A DNA stretch of 64,000 bases, from assembly GCF_900157365.1 (NCBI RefSeq), contig NZ_FUEZ01000004.1, positions 4,246,966 to 4,310,965 of the forward strand. Reading direction: 5' to 3'. Made by a program: the position numbers and the translations under genes. Below the pieces are notes generated by a model. That model did no database searches, was not told the DNA's origin, and worked only from the letters and a program-made list of their open reading frames with translations. How positions within the stretch are numbered: position 1 is the stretch's first letter; the number at the start of each line of letters is the position of its first letter. This document shows positions 15,174 through 24,405 of this stretch, in pieces. Source of the DNA: Mycobacterium numidiamassiliense. GTDB taxonomy: Bacteria > Actinomycetota > Actinomycetes > Mycobacteriales > Mycobacteriaceae.

Positions 15174-16850
15174 TCAGACCTCGATGACGGTAGGCACGAT
15201 CATCGGCTGGCGCCGATAGACCTCCCCCACCCACTTGCCGACAGTGCGGCGCACCCCCTGCGCGATCCGGACCGGGTCGGTCACGTTGGCCGCGACCAGC
15301 GATTCGAGTTCTTCTTCGACTTTGCGCACGACGGGCTCGAGCGCCTTGGGATCTTCGGAGAATCCCCGCGAATACAGGTGCGGCGCGGCCACCGGCCTCC
15401 CGGTGCCCCGCGTCACCACCACGGTCACCGCGACGAAACCCTCAGACAGGATGAGCCGCTCGCCCAGAGTGATGTCGCCGACATCGCCGGTGATCAGGCC
15501 GTCGACGAACATCTTGCCGACCGGTACCGCTCCGGCGATCGACGCCTTGCCCGCTACCAGGTCGACGCTGACACCGTTCTCGGCCAACAAGATTGACTCC
15601 CGCGCCACTCCGGTGGATTCGGCCAGCTTGGCGTTGGCGCGCAGCATCCGCCAGGTGCCATGCACTGGCATGACGTGGCGCGGCCGCACCCCGTTGTACA
15701 GGAAGAGCAGCTCGCCCGCATATGCGTGACCCGAAACATGCACCCGTGCTTGGGCATTGGTGACCACGCGGGCTCCGATCTTGGACAGCTCATCGATGAC
15801 GCCGTAGACCGCTTCCTCGTTGCCGGGGATCAGCGACGACGACAACACGACCAGGTCACCGGCGGTCAGCGTGATGCTGCGATGCTCGCCGCGCGACATT
15901 CGCGACAGCGCCGCCATCGGCTCGCCCTGGGTGCCGGTCGTGACCAGCACCACCCGCTCGGGCGCCATCATCTCGGCCGCCGCGATGTCGATCACGTCGC
16001 GGTCATTGACGTTCAGGAACCCCAGCTCCCGTGCGATGCCCATGTTGCGGACCATCGACCGGCCGACGAACGCGACCCGCCGGCCCAATGCCACTGCGGC
16101 ATCGACGATCTGCTGCACCCGGTCGACGTTGGAGGCAAAGCAGGCCACAATGACCCGGCCGTCGGCGCCGCGAATCAGCCGGTGCAGCGTCGGGCCGACC
16201 TCGCTCTCGGACGGGCCGACACCGGGATGCTCGGAGTTGGTCGAGTCGCACAGAAACAGGTCCACTCCGGCGTCGCCGAGCCGCGACATGCCGGGCAGGT
16301 CGGTGGGGCGGCCGTCGAGCGGGGTCTGGTCGAGTTTGATGTCGCCGGTGTGCAACACGGTTCCCGCGCCGGTGTACACCGCGATGGCCAACGCGTCGGG
16401 GATGGAGTGGTTGACGGCGAAGTATTCGCACTCGAACACGCCGTGCCTACTGCTCTGTCCCTCTTTGACTTCGACGAACGCCGGCTTGATGCGGTGCTCG
16501 CGGCATTTGGCGGCGACCATGGCCAGGGTGAATTTGGAGCCGACAACCGGGATGTCGGGCCGCAGCTTGAGCAGGAACGGAATGGCCCCGATGTGGTCCT
16601 CGTGCGCGTGCGTGAGCACCAGCGCTTCGATATCGTCGAGCCGGTCTTCGATGTGGCGCAGGTCGGGCAGGATCAGGTCGACACCGGGCTCGTCATGGGT
16701 GGGAAACATCACCCCGCAGTCGATGATCAGCAACCGGCCCAGGTGCTCGAAAACGGTCATGTTGCGGCCGATTTCGCTGATGCCGCCTAATGCGGTCACC
16801 CGCAATCCACCGGCGGCCAGCGGGCCGGGTGGGCTGAGGTCTTCGTTCAC
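15174..16850 (-). CDS. rnj: ribonuclease J
   Basis: A 558-aa metallo-beta-lactamase/beta-CASP ribonuclease, the same length as Rv2752c. The Zn motif HxHxDH is at residues 81-86 (HAHEDH), later metal ligands include HTGD and DSTNSEHPG, and the beta-CASP motif VSGHA lies near residue 375. It has 5'-3' exonuclease and endonuclease activity on rRNA precursors and mRNA. The GTG at 16850 starts 7 bp after the dapA stop, so rnj is transcribed with dapA. This pairing is conserved in mycobacteria. Confidence 0.95.
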   Translation of the reverse strand: MNEDLSPPGPLAAGGLRVTALGGISEIGRNMTVFEHLGRLLIIDCGVMFPTHDEPGVDLILPDLRHIEDRLDDIEALVLTHAHEDHIGAIPFLLKLRPDIPVVGSKFTLAMVAAKCREHRIKPAFVEVKEGQSSRHGVFECEYFAVNHSIPDALAIAVYTGAGTVLHTGDIKLDQTPLDGRPTDLPGMSRLGDAGVDLFLCDSTNSEHPGVGPSESEVGPTLHRLIRGADGRVIVACFASNVDRVQQIVDAAVALGRRVAFVGRSMVRNMGIARELGFLNVNDRDVIDIAAAEMMAPERVVLVTTGTQGEPMAALSRMSRGEHRSITLTAGDLVVLSSSLIPGNEEAVYGVIDELSKIGARVVTNAQARVHVSGHAYAGELLFLYNGVRPRHVMPVHGTWRMLRANAKLAESTGVARESILLAENGVSVDLVAGKASIAGAVPVGKMFVDGLITGDVGDITLGERLILSEGFVAVTVVVTRGTGRPVAAPHLYSRGFSEDPKALEPVVRKVEEELESLVAANVTDPVRIAQGVRRTVGKWVGEVYRRQPMIVPTVIEV

Positions 16851-16857
16851 CGTTGGG

Positions 16858-17760
16858 TCACCTGAGCACCGAAGCGGCCCGCATGTCGGCGGCTAACGCC
16901 TCGATCTGCTGCGGGGTGGCCGGCATCTGCGGCAGCCGGGGATCGCCGACGTCGATGCCCTGCAGGCGCAGGCCCGCCTTGGACAGTGTCACGCCACCCA
17001 GCCGACCCATCGCGTTGCACAGCGGCGCAACCGCGACGTTGATCTTGCGCGCGGTGGCGATGTCCCCGGAATTGAAGGCGGACAACAACTCTCGTAGTTG
17101 ACCGGCGGCCACATGGGAGATCACGCTGATGAAGCCGATCCCGCCCATGGCCAGCCACGGCAGATTCAACGCGTCGTCTCCGGAGTAGTAGGCCAATCCG
17201 GTTTCGGCGATGATCTGTCCACCGCTGTGCAGATCGGCCTTGGCGTCCTTGATCCCGACGATGTTCGGGTGCGACGCGAGCGCGCGGATGGTGTCGGGCT
17301 CGATCGGGATCACCGACCGAGGCGGAATGTCGTAGAGCAGCACCGGCAGGTCGGTCGCATCGGCCACGGCGGTGAAGTGCGCGATCAGCCCGCTCTGCGG
17401 CGGCTTCGAGTAGTACGGCGTGACCACGAGCAGACCGTGCGCGCCCTCGGCCGCGCTGGCCCTGGCCAGTTTGACGCTGTGCGCGGTGTCGTAGCTTCCG
17501 GCTCCGGCGATGACGCGGGCCCGGTCGCCGACCGCTTCGAGCACCACCCGCAGCGTCTCGAGCTTCTCGGCGTCGGTGGTGGTCGGTGACTCGCCGGTGG
17601 TTCCGGAGATCACCAGGCCGTCGCAGCCCGCGTCGACGAGGTGCGTCGCCAATTGCGCCGTGGTGGCGGTGTCCACCGGGCCGTCGGCTGCGAATGGCGT
17701 CACCATCGCCGTCAGCAGGGTTCCCAGGCGTGCCGGGGCGTCGAATACGACGGAACTCAC
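16858..17760 (-). CDS. dapA: 4-hydroxy-tetrahydrodipicolinate synthase
   Basis: A 300-aa class I aldolase-type enzyme matching Rv2753c in length. It condenses pyruvate with aspartate semialdehyde in lysine and diaminopimelate synthesis. The Schiff-base lysine is Lys171 in VGIKDAK, Tyr143 (LLYDIP) is the catalytic tyrosine, and GTTGES at 53-58 binds substrate. I chose the GTG at 17760, which gives the family length and has a -10 box 7 nt upstream. A longer frame to 17928 crosses repeat sequence. rnj follows; dapB lies far away at 41 kb. Confidence 0.95.
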   Translation of the reverse strand: MSSVVFDAPARLGTLLTAMVTPFAADGPVDTATTAQLATHLVDAGCDGLVISGTTGESPTTTDAEKLETLRVVLEAVGDRARVIAGAGSYDTAHSVKLARASAAEGAHGLLVVTPYYSKPPQSGLIAHFTAVADATDLPVLLYDIPPRSVIPIEPDTIRALASHPNIVGIKDAKADLHSGGQIIAETGLAYYSGDDALNLPWLAMGGIGFISVISHVAAGQLRELLSAFNSGDIATARKINVAVAPLCNAMGRLGGVTLSKAGLRLQGIDVGDPRLPQMPATPQQIEALAADMRAASVLR

Positions 17761-17767
17761 GGTGTTC

Positions 17768-17773
17768 AGGCTA
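17768..17773 (-). promoter_or_regulatory. -10 box TAGCCT, leaderless dapA
   Basis: TAGCCT ends 7 nt before the dapA GTG on the minus strand. Confidence 0.5.
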
Positions 17774-17973
17774 CCTGGCGGTAGCAAGCTTTTAAGCACC
17801 CGCTGGTCGTGCGTCGACCGCGCAGCCGGGCCTCGCGGGTGCGCTTCAGCGGCGGCCCGATTGTGCGTTGACGGCCTCGCGTGTGCGCTCAGGGTTGAGA
17901 TTGCGGGAAATCCGCGCCCTAGACGCACACTCGACGCCGAGACCGCACCCGCGACGGCCGTAAGGCGGCGGGG
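17774..17973. other. dapA-thyX intergenic region with repeat copy
   Basis: The interval contains one exact CACACTCGACGCC (17926-17938) of the repeat seen near the left end, plus degenerate GTGCGTCGACC-like segments. No gene is visible. Confidence 0.5.
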
Positions 17974-18726
17974 TCAGGCTTCGGTGGCAAGAGGACTGGT
18001 CGCGACCTCGGTGCCGTCGGCCAGCGTGGCGATCTCGAAGTCGGCGAAGACCGCGGGCGCGACGCCGGCGAGCTGGCGGAGGCATTCGATGGCCAGCCGC
18101 CGAATTTCCACATCGGCGTGCTCGCTGGCCCGCATCGCGATGAAATGCCGCCATGCCCGGTAGTTGCCGGTAACCACGATGCGGGTTTCGGTGGCATTGG
18201 GCAGCACCGCACGGGCGGCCTGACGGGCCTGCTTGCGGCGCAGCACCGCATTGGGCTGGTCGGCGAATTTCGCTTCGAGTTTGGCCAGCAGATCGGCGTA
18301 GGTGGCTCGGCTGGCGTCGGCAGCCGCGGCCAGGATCTGCTGCAGTTCGGGGTCGTCGTCCATGCCGGGCGGAACGACGACGCGTGATTCGCCCTCCGGC
18401 ACGTAGCGCTGGGAGAGCTGCGAGTAGGAGAAATGCCGATGCCGGACCAGCTCATGCGTGCATGACCGCGAGACGCCGCTGATGTAGAACGACGCACTCG
18501 CGTGCTCGAGCACCGAGAAGTGCCCGACGTCGATGATGTGCTTGATGTAGCCGGCGTTGGTCGCCGTCCGGGGATTCGGTTTGGACCAGCTCTGGTAGCA
18601 GGCCCGGCCGGCGAACTCGACCAGCGCCGCGCCGCCGTCCGCGTCGGTGGTCCACGGCACATCCGGCGGCGCCAAGAACTCGGTCTTGGCAATCAGTTGC
18701 ACGCGCAGCGGCGCCGTCTCAGCCAC
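17974..18726 (-). CDS. thyX: flavin-dependent thymidylate synthase
   Basis: A 250-aa homotetrameric enzyme equal in length to Rv2754c. It converts dUMP to dTMP using methylene-tetrahydrofolate, with FAD and NADPH as reductant. The ThyX signature RHRxxSxxxxR lies at residues 95-107 (RHRHFSYSQLSQR). I chose the GTG at 18726 because SD AAGGTGAG ends 4 nt upstream and the protein then starts like the homologue. An in-frame GTG at 18735 is weaker. The genome also encodes ThyA, as in M. tuberculosis. Confidence 0.94.
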   Translation of the reverse strand: MAETAPLRVQLIAKTEFLAPPDVPWTTDADGGAALVEFAGRACYQSWSKPNPRTATNAGYIKHIIDVGHFSVLEHASASFYISGVSRSCTHELVRHRHFSYSQLSQRYVPEGESRVVVPPGMDDDPELQQILAAAADASRATYADLLAKLEAKFADQPNAVLRRKQARQAARAVLPNATETRIVVTGNYRAWRHFIAMRASEHADVEIRRLAIECLRQLAGVAPAVFADFEIATLADGTEVATSPLATEA

Positions 18727-18871
18727 GGCGCTCACCTTAACGCGAGCGTTGCGACCACGCGGATCCCTCCACGTGGCGCAGATGCCGTTGCAGCGTCATG
18801 CCGCGTAGCCGGGGCGGCCGCTGTGGTTCGGGACTGTCTCTCCTACACATCCCCCCGCCCACCAGACCGCA

Positions 18872-20287
18872 CTACACCCCGCCTGCCCCCTCGTCACCGG
18901 GCGGCAACTTCGCCGCAGCGGGCTCAGCGACGGCGATCGGGTTGGTGATCGTGACGCACGCCACGGCGGCGCCGACGAAGTAGAGGGCCGCTGCGACCTG
19001 CATCAGCCGGGTGAAACTGCCATCGGTCAGCGGGCCCGCGGCGATCAGTCCCACGCACGCCACGGCTGCCAGCGCAGAAGTGCGGCCCACCGCGTTTTGG
19101 ATTGCGGCCGCGACCCCGCTGTGGGCGGGCTCGACGGCGAGTAGAACGACCGAGCTCAGCGGCGTAATGGTGAGGACCAGGCCGGCAGCCAGCACCAGGC
19201 GTCCCGGCAGCAGGTGGGTGGCGAAGCCGAAATCGTGTGCGGTAGGGCAGATGAGCAGCAGCCCCAAGCCGGCGACCAGCGGGCCCGCCACGAGAAAGAG
19301 GCGCGGGCCCATCCGCGTGGCGGCCCTGCCCACGCGGCGAGCGAACAGAAACGACGCGATCGGAGTGGGCAACGTGATCAACCCCGCGAGGATGGCGGAG
19401 TAGCCCGCGGCCTCCTGCAAATACAGTGCCATCGCAATCGAGCCCAGCGTCAGGCCACCGTAGACGAACGCGGTCGCCAGATTGGCGCCGGCTACATTGC
19501 GTATGGCGAACAACTTCGGCGGCACCATTGGATGCGGCGTGCGGCGCTGCCAGACCACGAACGCAAACAGTGCCGTGACGCCCACGACCAGCAGGGTGGC
19601 AACAAGCGGACTGGTCCATCCGCGCCGATGGGATTCGATCAGTGCGTACACAGTGGCGCCGAGCCCCACCGCCGACAACGCGACACCCGGCACGTCGACG
19701 GGCACACGTTGCGCGGGAGCGGGTATCGGGCACAACCAAAACGTCAGGGCGAAGCCGATAACTACGGGGATCGCCAACAACAGGTAGATCCATCGCCAGC
19801 CCAGGAAGTCGACGGCCAGTCCGCCGAGTAGTGGCCCTAGCGCAAAAGCCGTGCTGGTCCAAGCGGTCCACGACCCGATGGCCGCCGCACGATCCGCACG
19901 GTCGAAGGCAGAGTTGATCAGCGCCAGTGAACCCGGCACCAGAAACGCGCCACCCAGACCCTGGACAAGCCGCGCGATGATCAGCATCGTCGGACAGGCG
20001 GCGGCGGCCGCCAGCACCGAACCCAAACCAAAGGCCGCTAATCCGAAGCGCAGCACCGGCACTCGCCCAAACAGATCGGAGATGGAACCGCCAGGCAGAA
20101 TTGCCACCGCCAACGCCAGCAAGTAGCCGTCGACAACCCACTGCTGTAGGGACAGACCGCCGCCGAGGTCGCGTGCTGTGGCCGGCAAACCCAAGTTCAC
20201 GATGTTGCTGTCGAGGAAAGCGACCATCGACACCATGATCGCGACCACCATGACTCGGCGCGTTGGGGCGATGTCACGCATCGTCAC
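18872..20287 (-). CDS. MFS drug exporter, DHA2-like
   Basis: A 471-aa major facilitator with about 12-14 hydrophobic helices. The MFS motif A variant GSISDLFGRVPVLRFG lies between helices 2 and 3. The helix-5 antiporter motif region GPLLGGLAVDFLGWRWIY is typical of DHA2 (EmrB/QacA) proton-coupled drug exporters. The substrate is unknown. It is not present at this position in M. tuberculosis, where hsdS' adjoins thyX. No SD is obvious at the GTG 20287; an ATG two codons in (20281) is the alternative. It is probably an acquired or mobile accessory gene. Confidence 0.82.
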   Translation of the reverse strand: MTMRDIAPTRRVMVVAIMVSMVAFLDSNIVNLGLPATARDLGGGLSLQQWVVDGYLLALAVAILPGGSISDLFGRVPVLRFGLAAFGLGSVLAAAAACPTMLIIARLVQGLGGAFLVPGSLALINSAFDRADRAAAIGSWTAWTSTAFALGPLLGGLAVDFLGWRWIYLLLAIPVVIGFALTFWLCPIPAPAQRVPVDVPGVALSAVGLGATVYALIESHRRGWTSPLVATLLVVGVTALFAFVVWQRRTPHPMVPPKLFAIRNVAGANLATAFVYGGLTLGSIAMALYLQEAAGYSAILAGLITLPTPIASFLFARRVGRAATRMGPRLFLVAGPLVAGLGLLLICPTAHDFGFATHLLPGRLVLAAGLVLTITPLSSVVLLAVEPAHSGVAAAIQNAVGRTSALAAVACVGLIAAGPLTDGSFTRLMQVAAALYFVGAAVACVTITNPIAVAEPAAAKLPPGDEGAGGV

Positions 20288-20632
20288 GTTCGATCAACCG
20301 GCACGGTGATCGATGGCATTTTCCCCGAGATGAGTTGGCGCGGTAGGTAATTGGCGAGAAAAGAGCCAAACCAAGTGCTGCGTGGGCAATCAGCCCTCGT
20401 TATGGCCTACCCCCGGCCCCGCCACCGCCCGACAGCCTTCCGCCGGCCGGGCCGCCACCGCATTCGCGCACAACACAATTCAACATAAGCCCCTTCCTTT
20501 CAGGCGGTCACCTGTCATACCTGAGTGAGACGACCAGAGTGACACAACTAGCGTATGTGCGATTTCTTCGCACTAAGTGTCGGCGGCCTGTGAATTAAAT
20601 GCCTATTGGCTTAGGAAGTGACGCCGTCGAGA
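20288..20632. other. intergenic region upstream of the MFS gene
   Basis: 345 bp without a convincing gene. It contains a GC-rich half (20400-20470) and a less GC-rich half. A perfect hairpin GTGCGA-TTTCT-TCGCAC lies at 20557-20573. This could be a regulator operator for the exporter or a terminator for the hsd operon, whose last stop is 60 bp away. It has no U-tract. Confidence 0.4.
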
Positions 20633-21703
20633 TTACCTGCCCGAGTGCGGCGGCCGTACCGCAAGCTCACCCGATATCAGCAGCGGCAACATGGCGTCAC
20701 GCCACGTCGCCAGCCGTGCGGACTCGGTGCGACGTGCGAGGCACAGCTCACCCAGGTTGGTGATCATCTCGGCCGCCGCAGTCGGCAGGCGTCGCGCATC
20801 ACGCACCCGGACGTCGAGCAGGTCGCCCGGTTGAATTCGCTGGTGACTTCCCGAGGTTCCGGCGACATGCCGTCGCAGGGTGTCCGAGACGTCGCGCTGC
20901 CGTACCGCCGACCACAGCGCCGACGTATCGAGACCGTCTGGCCGTAGCACCACGAACTCGGTACTGGCTAAGGCCATTTCGTCGGGAACCTGCACGACAT
21001 TCCAGATCCGGGGAATACGCGGATTCAACTTGGCGAACAATACGCACGGGCCGGAGAGTACGAATTTGGCACTCTTGACCGATCCGGCCGCAGCGACCTG
21101 CGGTTGCGCATCGTCGTCGAAGGCCGGAAGGCTGAAATGGGCGACCACAGCGGCGAATTCGCCGGGCTCCAGCGCGGCCGTCGAGCGGCTCGCCAGCGCG
21201 GACAGCGGCACGTAGTCGGTGATCGGCTCGACGGTGGCGACCATCAATTTCTCGGCGGCGTCGACCACCCGTCGGTTGGCGGCGATCTTGTCGTCGACGG
21301 CGCCGAGCAGCCCGGCGATCGCCTGGCGTTCGCGTGCCGCAACGCTGACGACCGGCACGTCGCGAAGAATCGCCCGGTTGAGCAGGGGCTGCCCCGACCC
21401 GGCCCGGTGTTCGTTGAGGCCGCAGGTCTGTAGCGCGTAATACCAATAGCGGGTCTCGGCGGGGTTTTTCGCCCGGCAGACGTAGGCGTTGTCGGTGACC
21501 CAGACGTCGGAATCACAGTAACGCAGGCTGCCGCAGTAGGATCCGACGCGGCCGACCACGATCAGGGGGCCGCGGGCATTGGGACGGGCCGCAAAGCCGA
21601 TCGGTCCGTTGGCGCCGTAGACAGGAATGGCGCCATCCGACACTCGCGCCGGCGAAGCGCTGCCATTGCTGAAGTCAAGGTGTTCGCCGAGTTTGACCCT
21701 CAC
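20633..21703 (-). CDS. hsdS: type I restriction-modification specificity subunit
   Basis: A 356-aa HsdS with two target-recognition half-domains. The first spans about residues 1-125 and is followed by the conserved helical spacer ERQAIAGLLGAVDDKIAANRR. The second ends with a similar C-terminal helix (GELCLARRTESARLATWRDAMLP). It sets the bipartite DNA target for HsdM. M. tuberculosis has only a 91-aa fragment (Rv2755c) here, so this copy is intact. Its GTG overlaps the hsdM stop by 4 bp. No hsdR is encoded in the window. Confidence 0.88.
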   Translation of the reverse strand: MRVKLGEHLDFSNGSASPARVSDGAIPVYGANGPIGFAARPNARGPLIVVGRVGSYCGSLRYCDSDVWVTDNAYVCRAKNPAETRYWYYALQTCGLNEHRAGSGQPLLNRAILRDVPVVSVAARERQAIAGLLGAVDDKIAANRRVVDAAEKLMVATVEPITDYVPLSALASRSTAALEPGEFAAVVAHFSLPAFDDDAQPQVAAAGSVKSAKFVLSGPCVLFAKLNPRIPRIWNVVQVPDEMALASTEFVVLRPDGLDTSALWSAVRQRDVSDTLRRHVAGTSGSHQRIQPGDLLDVRVRDARRLPTAAAEMITNLGELCLARRTESARLATWRDAMLPLLISGELAVRPPHSGR

Positions 21704-23127
21704 CGCAGGCGCTCCACCTGCTCGCGCACCACCGAGTCCAACCGCGCGGATTCGTCGAGCGCTGCCAGGAGGTCCTTGGTCAGTCGCGCGACCTTCTCCC
21801 CTGCGGGCTCTCGGTCGTCCCCGGCGTGCGCGGGGCCGACGTAGCGTCCCGGGGTCAGCAAGTAGCCGGTCGCCCGGATATCGTCCAGGGACGCCGATCT
21901 GCAGAACCCCGGAACATCCTGATAGTCAACGTCTTTCGTGGATGACAACGGCGAACCGGTCCACGCGTGATAGGTGTCGCCGATGCGGCCGATCTCTTCG
22001 TCGGTGAGTGCGCGCTCGGCCCGGTCGATCAGGTGGCCCATCGCGCGGGCGTCGATGAACAGCACCTGGCCAACGCGGCCGGGAGGCTTGTCCGCGGCGA
22101 AAAACCAGAGACACACCGGGATTGGCGTGCTCCGAAAAAGCTGTGCGGGCAGTGCGACCATGCACGACACCAGATCCGCGTCGACAATGCGTGCGCGAAT
22201 TTCGCCTTCTCCGCCGGTGTTCGACGACATCGAGCCGTTGGCCATCACCACGCCGGCCAAGCCGGCGGGCGCCAGCTTGGACAGGATGTGCTGGATCCAG
22301 GCGTAGTTGGCGTTGCCCGCGGGCGGAACGCCGAATCGCCAGCGCGGGTCGTGCTCGTCGCGTGCCCAATCCTTGATGTTGAACGGCGGATTGGCCATGA
22401 CGTAGTCCATCTGCACACCGGCATGCTGATCGTCAACGAACGTGTCGCCGCAGCCCGCGCCCAGGCCCGCGGCGTCGATTCCGTGGATGGCCAGGTTCAT
22501 CTTCGCCATCCGCCAGGTCTGCTCGACGCTCTCCTGGCCGTAGATCGACACGGCGGCCGGGTTGCCGTCGTGCTCGGCGATGAAAGCCTCTGTCTGCACG
22601 AACATTCCGCCAGAGCCGCAGCACGGGTCATACACCCGCCCGCTCGACGGCTCGAGGACCTCGACGATCACCCGGACCACGCTGGGCGGGGTGAAGAATT
22701 CGCCGCCGCGCCGTCCCTCGGAGCGGGCGAAATTGCCGAGGAAGTACTCGTAGACCTCCCCCATCAGGTCCCGGGCCCGATGCGGGGCCTGCCCGCCGAA
22801 TCGCACGTTGTCGAGCAGGGCCATCAATTCGCCCAGGCGGCGTCGGTCGACACGGTGATACGCCCGCGGCAACGTCTCGGCCAGCGCAGGGTTGGCGTCC
22901 ATCAGCGCACCCATCGCGTCGTCGATGAGCCGACCTGTGTCGCCGGTAGCGTTGTCCGCCAACATGTCCCATCGCGCCGCTGGCGGCACGACGAAAGCGG
23001 CACCGTCGGCGTCGCACACGAACTTGAGAAACACCAGCCCGAGGACGACGTCCTTGTACTCGCCGGCCGGCAGCGAACCGCGCAGCTTGTTGGCCGCTTT
23101 CCACAGCGTATCCTCGAGCTCGTTCAT
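21700..23127 (-). CDS. hsdM: type I N6-adenine DNA methyltransferase
   Basis: A 475-aa HsdM. It has the N-terminal HsdM helical domain (LEDTLWKAANKLRG, FLKFVCD), SAM motif I in VYDPCCGSGGMFVQ near residue 170, and the catalytic motif NPPF (MANPPFNIKDW) near residue 245. With HsdS it methylates adenine at a bipartite site. The ATG at 23127 is two bases after the alkX stop, so the two genes are cotranscribed. Without HsdR it would act as an orphan methyltransferase, affecting transcription or protecting DNA. Confidence 0.9.
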   Translation of the reverse strand: MNELEDTLWKAANKLRGSLPAGEYKDVVLGLVFLKFVCDADGAAFVVPPAARWDMLADNATGDTGRLIDDAMGALMDANPALAETLPRAYHRVDRRRLGELMALLDNVRFGGQAPHRARDLMGEVYEYFLGNFARSEGRRGGEFFTPPSVVRVIVEVLEPSSGRVYDPCCGSGGMFVQTEAFIAEHDGNPAAVSIYGQESVEQTWRMAKMNLAIHGIDAAGLGAGCGDTFVDDQHAGVQMDYVMANPPFNIKDWARDEHDPRWRFGVPPAGNANYAWIQHILSKLAPAGLAGVVMANGSMSSNTGGEGEIRARIVDADLVSCMVALPAQLFRSTPIPVCLWFFAADKPPGRVGQVLFIDARAMGHLIDRAERALTDEEIGRIGDTYHAWTGSPLSSTKDVDYQDVPGFCRSASLDDIRATGYLLTPGRYVGPAHAGDDREPAGEKVARLTKDLLAALDESARLDSVVREQVERLR

Positions 23128-23129
23128 CC

Positions 23130-24356
23130 TCAGCTCACCCGCTTGGCGGCTGCGCGCAGATCGGCGGCCAGATCGCCGCCCTGTGACACCGAAAAGCCGC
23201 CCAGCCCAAGCCATGCCGCCATCGACTCGAGTTCACCGGCCAGGGCTGCAGCGGTCCGGGCCCGCGGCGCATCCGGTTCGGCGAACGCGCCGACCACACG
23301 CAATGTGTCTGCGGCGCGATCGGCTTTCAGGTCGACCCGTCCGACCAGCTGGCCGTCCATCAGCAGCGGCCACACGTAATAGCCGTACTGGCGTTTGGGT
23401 GCCGGGGTGTAAATCTCAATGCGGTAAACGAAATTGAACAGCCGCTGCACCCGGGGCCGGAAGAAGATCAATGGGTCGAACGGGCACAGCAGCGCGGTGC
23501 CGACGTCGCGGCGCGGCACGGTCCGCCCGGCCCGCAGATACGCGGGCGCCGACCAGCCGTCGACGGTGACCGGCTCGATCTCACCGGCGGCCACCAGTTC
23601 GGCGACGGCGGGCTTGACCTGCTGAGCCGACAGCCGGAAGTAGTCGCGGAGATCGGCCTCGGTGCCCACGCCCAGCGCGGTGGCGGCCCGCAGCGTCAGC
23701 TCACGCACCGCCTCGTCGTCGTCGACCTCGCGGGCCAGCACGCTCGCCGGCAGCACCCGCTCCGCCAGGTCGTAGTGGCGGGCAAAGCCCACCCGGGTGG
23801 CGGTGGTCAGCACCCCGGACGCGAACAGCGCCTCGGCGACCCATTTGGTGTCGCTACGGGTCCACCAAGTGCCCTTCTTGCGGCGCGGTTCGGCCGCCAG
23901 ATGCGCTTCGATCTGTCCGGCGGTGCTGGGTCCGAGTTCACCGACGGCGGTCACCACGTCCTCGACGAGCCGCGGATTGGCCTTGACGATGTGCTTGCCC
24001 CAGCGGCCATGCCGATACTCGCGCATCCGCCAGCGCAGCAGCGGCCAGTCCTCGACGGCCATCAGCGCGGCCTCGTGCGCCCAATACTCGGCGAGCAGCC
24101 GCGCCGAACGCGGTCCCCACGCCGCGCGGTCGAGCACGTCGCGGTCGTACGGGCCGAGCCTGCTGAACACCGGGGCATAATGCGCGCGAACCGCCACCGA
24201 GACCGAATCCAGTTGCAGCACTTGGATTCGCGAGATCAACCGCCGCAAGTGCGCGCGGGTGATCGGGCCGGCGGGCCGCGGCTCATTAAAGCCTTGGGCC
24301 GCAACGGCTATCCGCCGGGCCTGCGCGACGGTCAGCCTGCTGTTGCGGGTCGCCAC
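23130..24356 (-). CDS. YcaQ/AlkX-type DNA glycosylase (HTH_42 family)
   Basis: A 408-aa protein of the YcaQ/AlkZ superfamily, built of tandem winged helices. It opens with LTVAQARRIAVAAQGF and then has VLQLDSVSV near residues 45-53. That QLD triad matches the Q-hydrophobic-D catalytic motif of the AlkX (YcaQ) branch rather than the QxQ of AlkZ. These enzymes unhook interstrand crosslinks and remove alkylated bases. RVDLKADR and the FRPRVQRLF region are also family-like. The start has a -10 box 6 nt upstream. It heads an operon with hsdM and hsdS, which is unusual for a repair glycosylase. Confidence 0.82.
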   Translation of the reverse strand: MATRNSRLTVAQARRIAVAAQGFNEPRPAGPITRAHLRRLISRIQVLQLDSVSVAVRAHYAPVFSRLGPYDRDVLDRAAWGPRSARLLAEYWAHEAALMAVEDWPLLRWRMREYRHGRWGKHIVKANPRLVEDVVTAVGELGPSTAGQIEAHLAAEPRRKKGTWWTRSDTKWVAEALFASGVLTTATRVGFARHYDLAERVLPASVLAREVDDDEAVRELTLRAATALGVGTEADLRDYFRLSAQQVKPAVAELVAAGEIEPVTVDGWSAPAYLRAGRTVPRRDVGTALLCPFDPLIFFRPRVQRLFNFVYRIEIYTPAPKRQYGYYVWPLLMDGQLVGRVDLKADRAADTLRVVGAFAEPDAPRARTAAALAGELESMAAWLGLGGFSVSQGGDLAADLRAAAKRVS

Positions 24357-24362
24357 GCGCCG

Positions 24363-24368
24363 AGAATA
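24363..24368 (-). promoter_or_regulatory. -10 box TATTCT, leaderless alkX-hsdM-hsdS operon
   Basis: TATTCT ends 6 nt before the GTG at 24356, within the 49-bp gap after the DivIVA-like gene. Confidence 0.5.
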
Positions 24369-24405
24369 CCGGCCCGCAACGACAGCCTGCGGCGACGACG
24401 CGTCC

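Noticed and set aside
20288..20632. Possible short cysteine-containing ORF of about 28 codons on the minus strand near 20390-20480
   Set aside because: No SD, no conserved motif and no reason to expect a leader peptide before the exporter.
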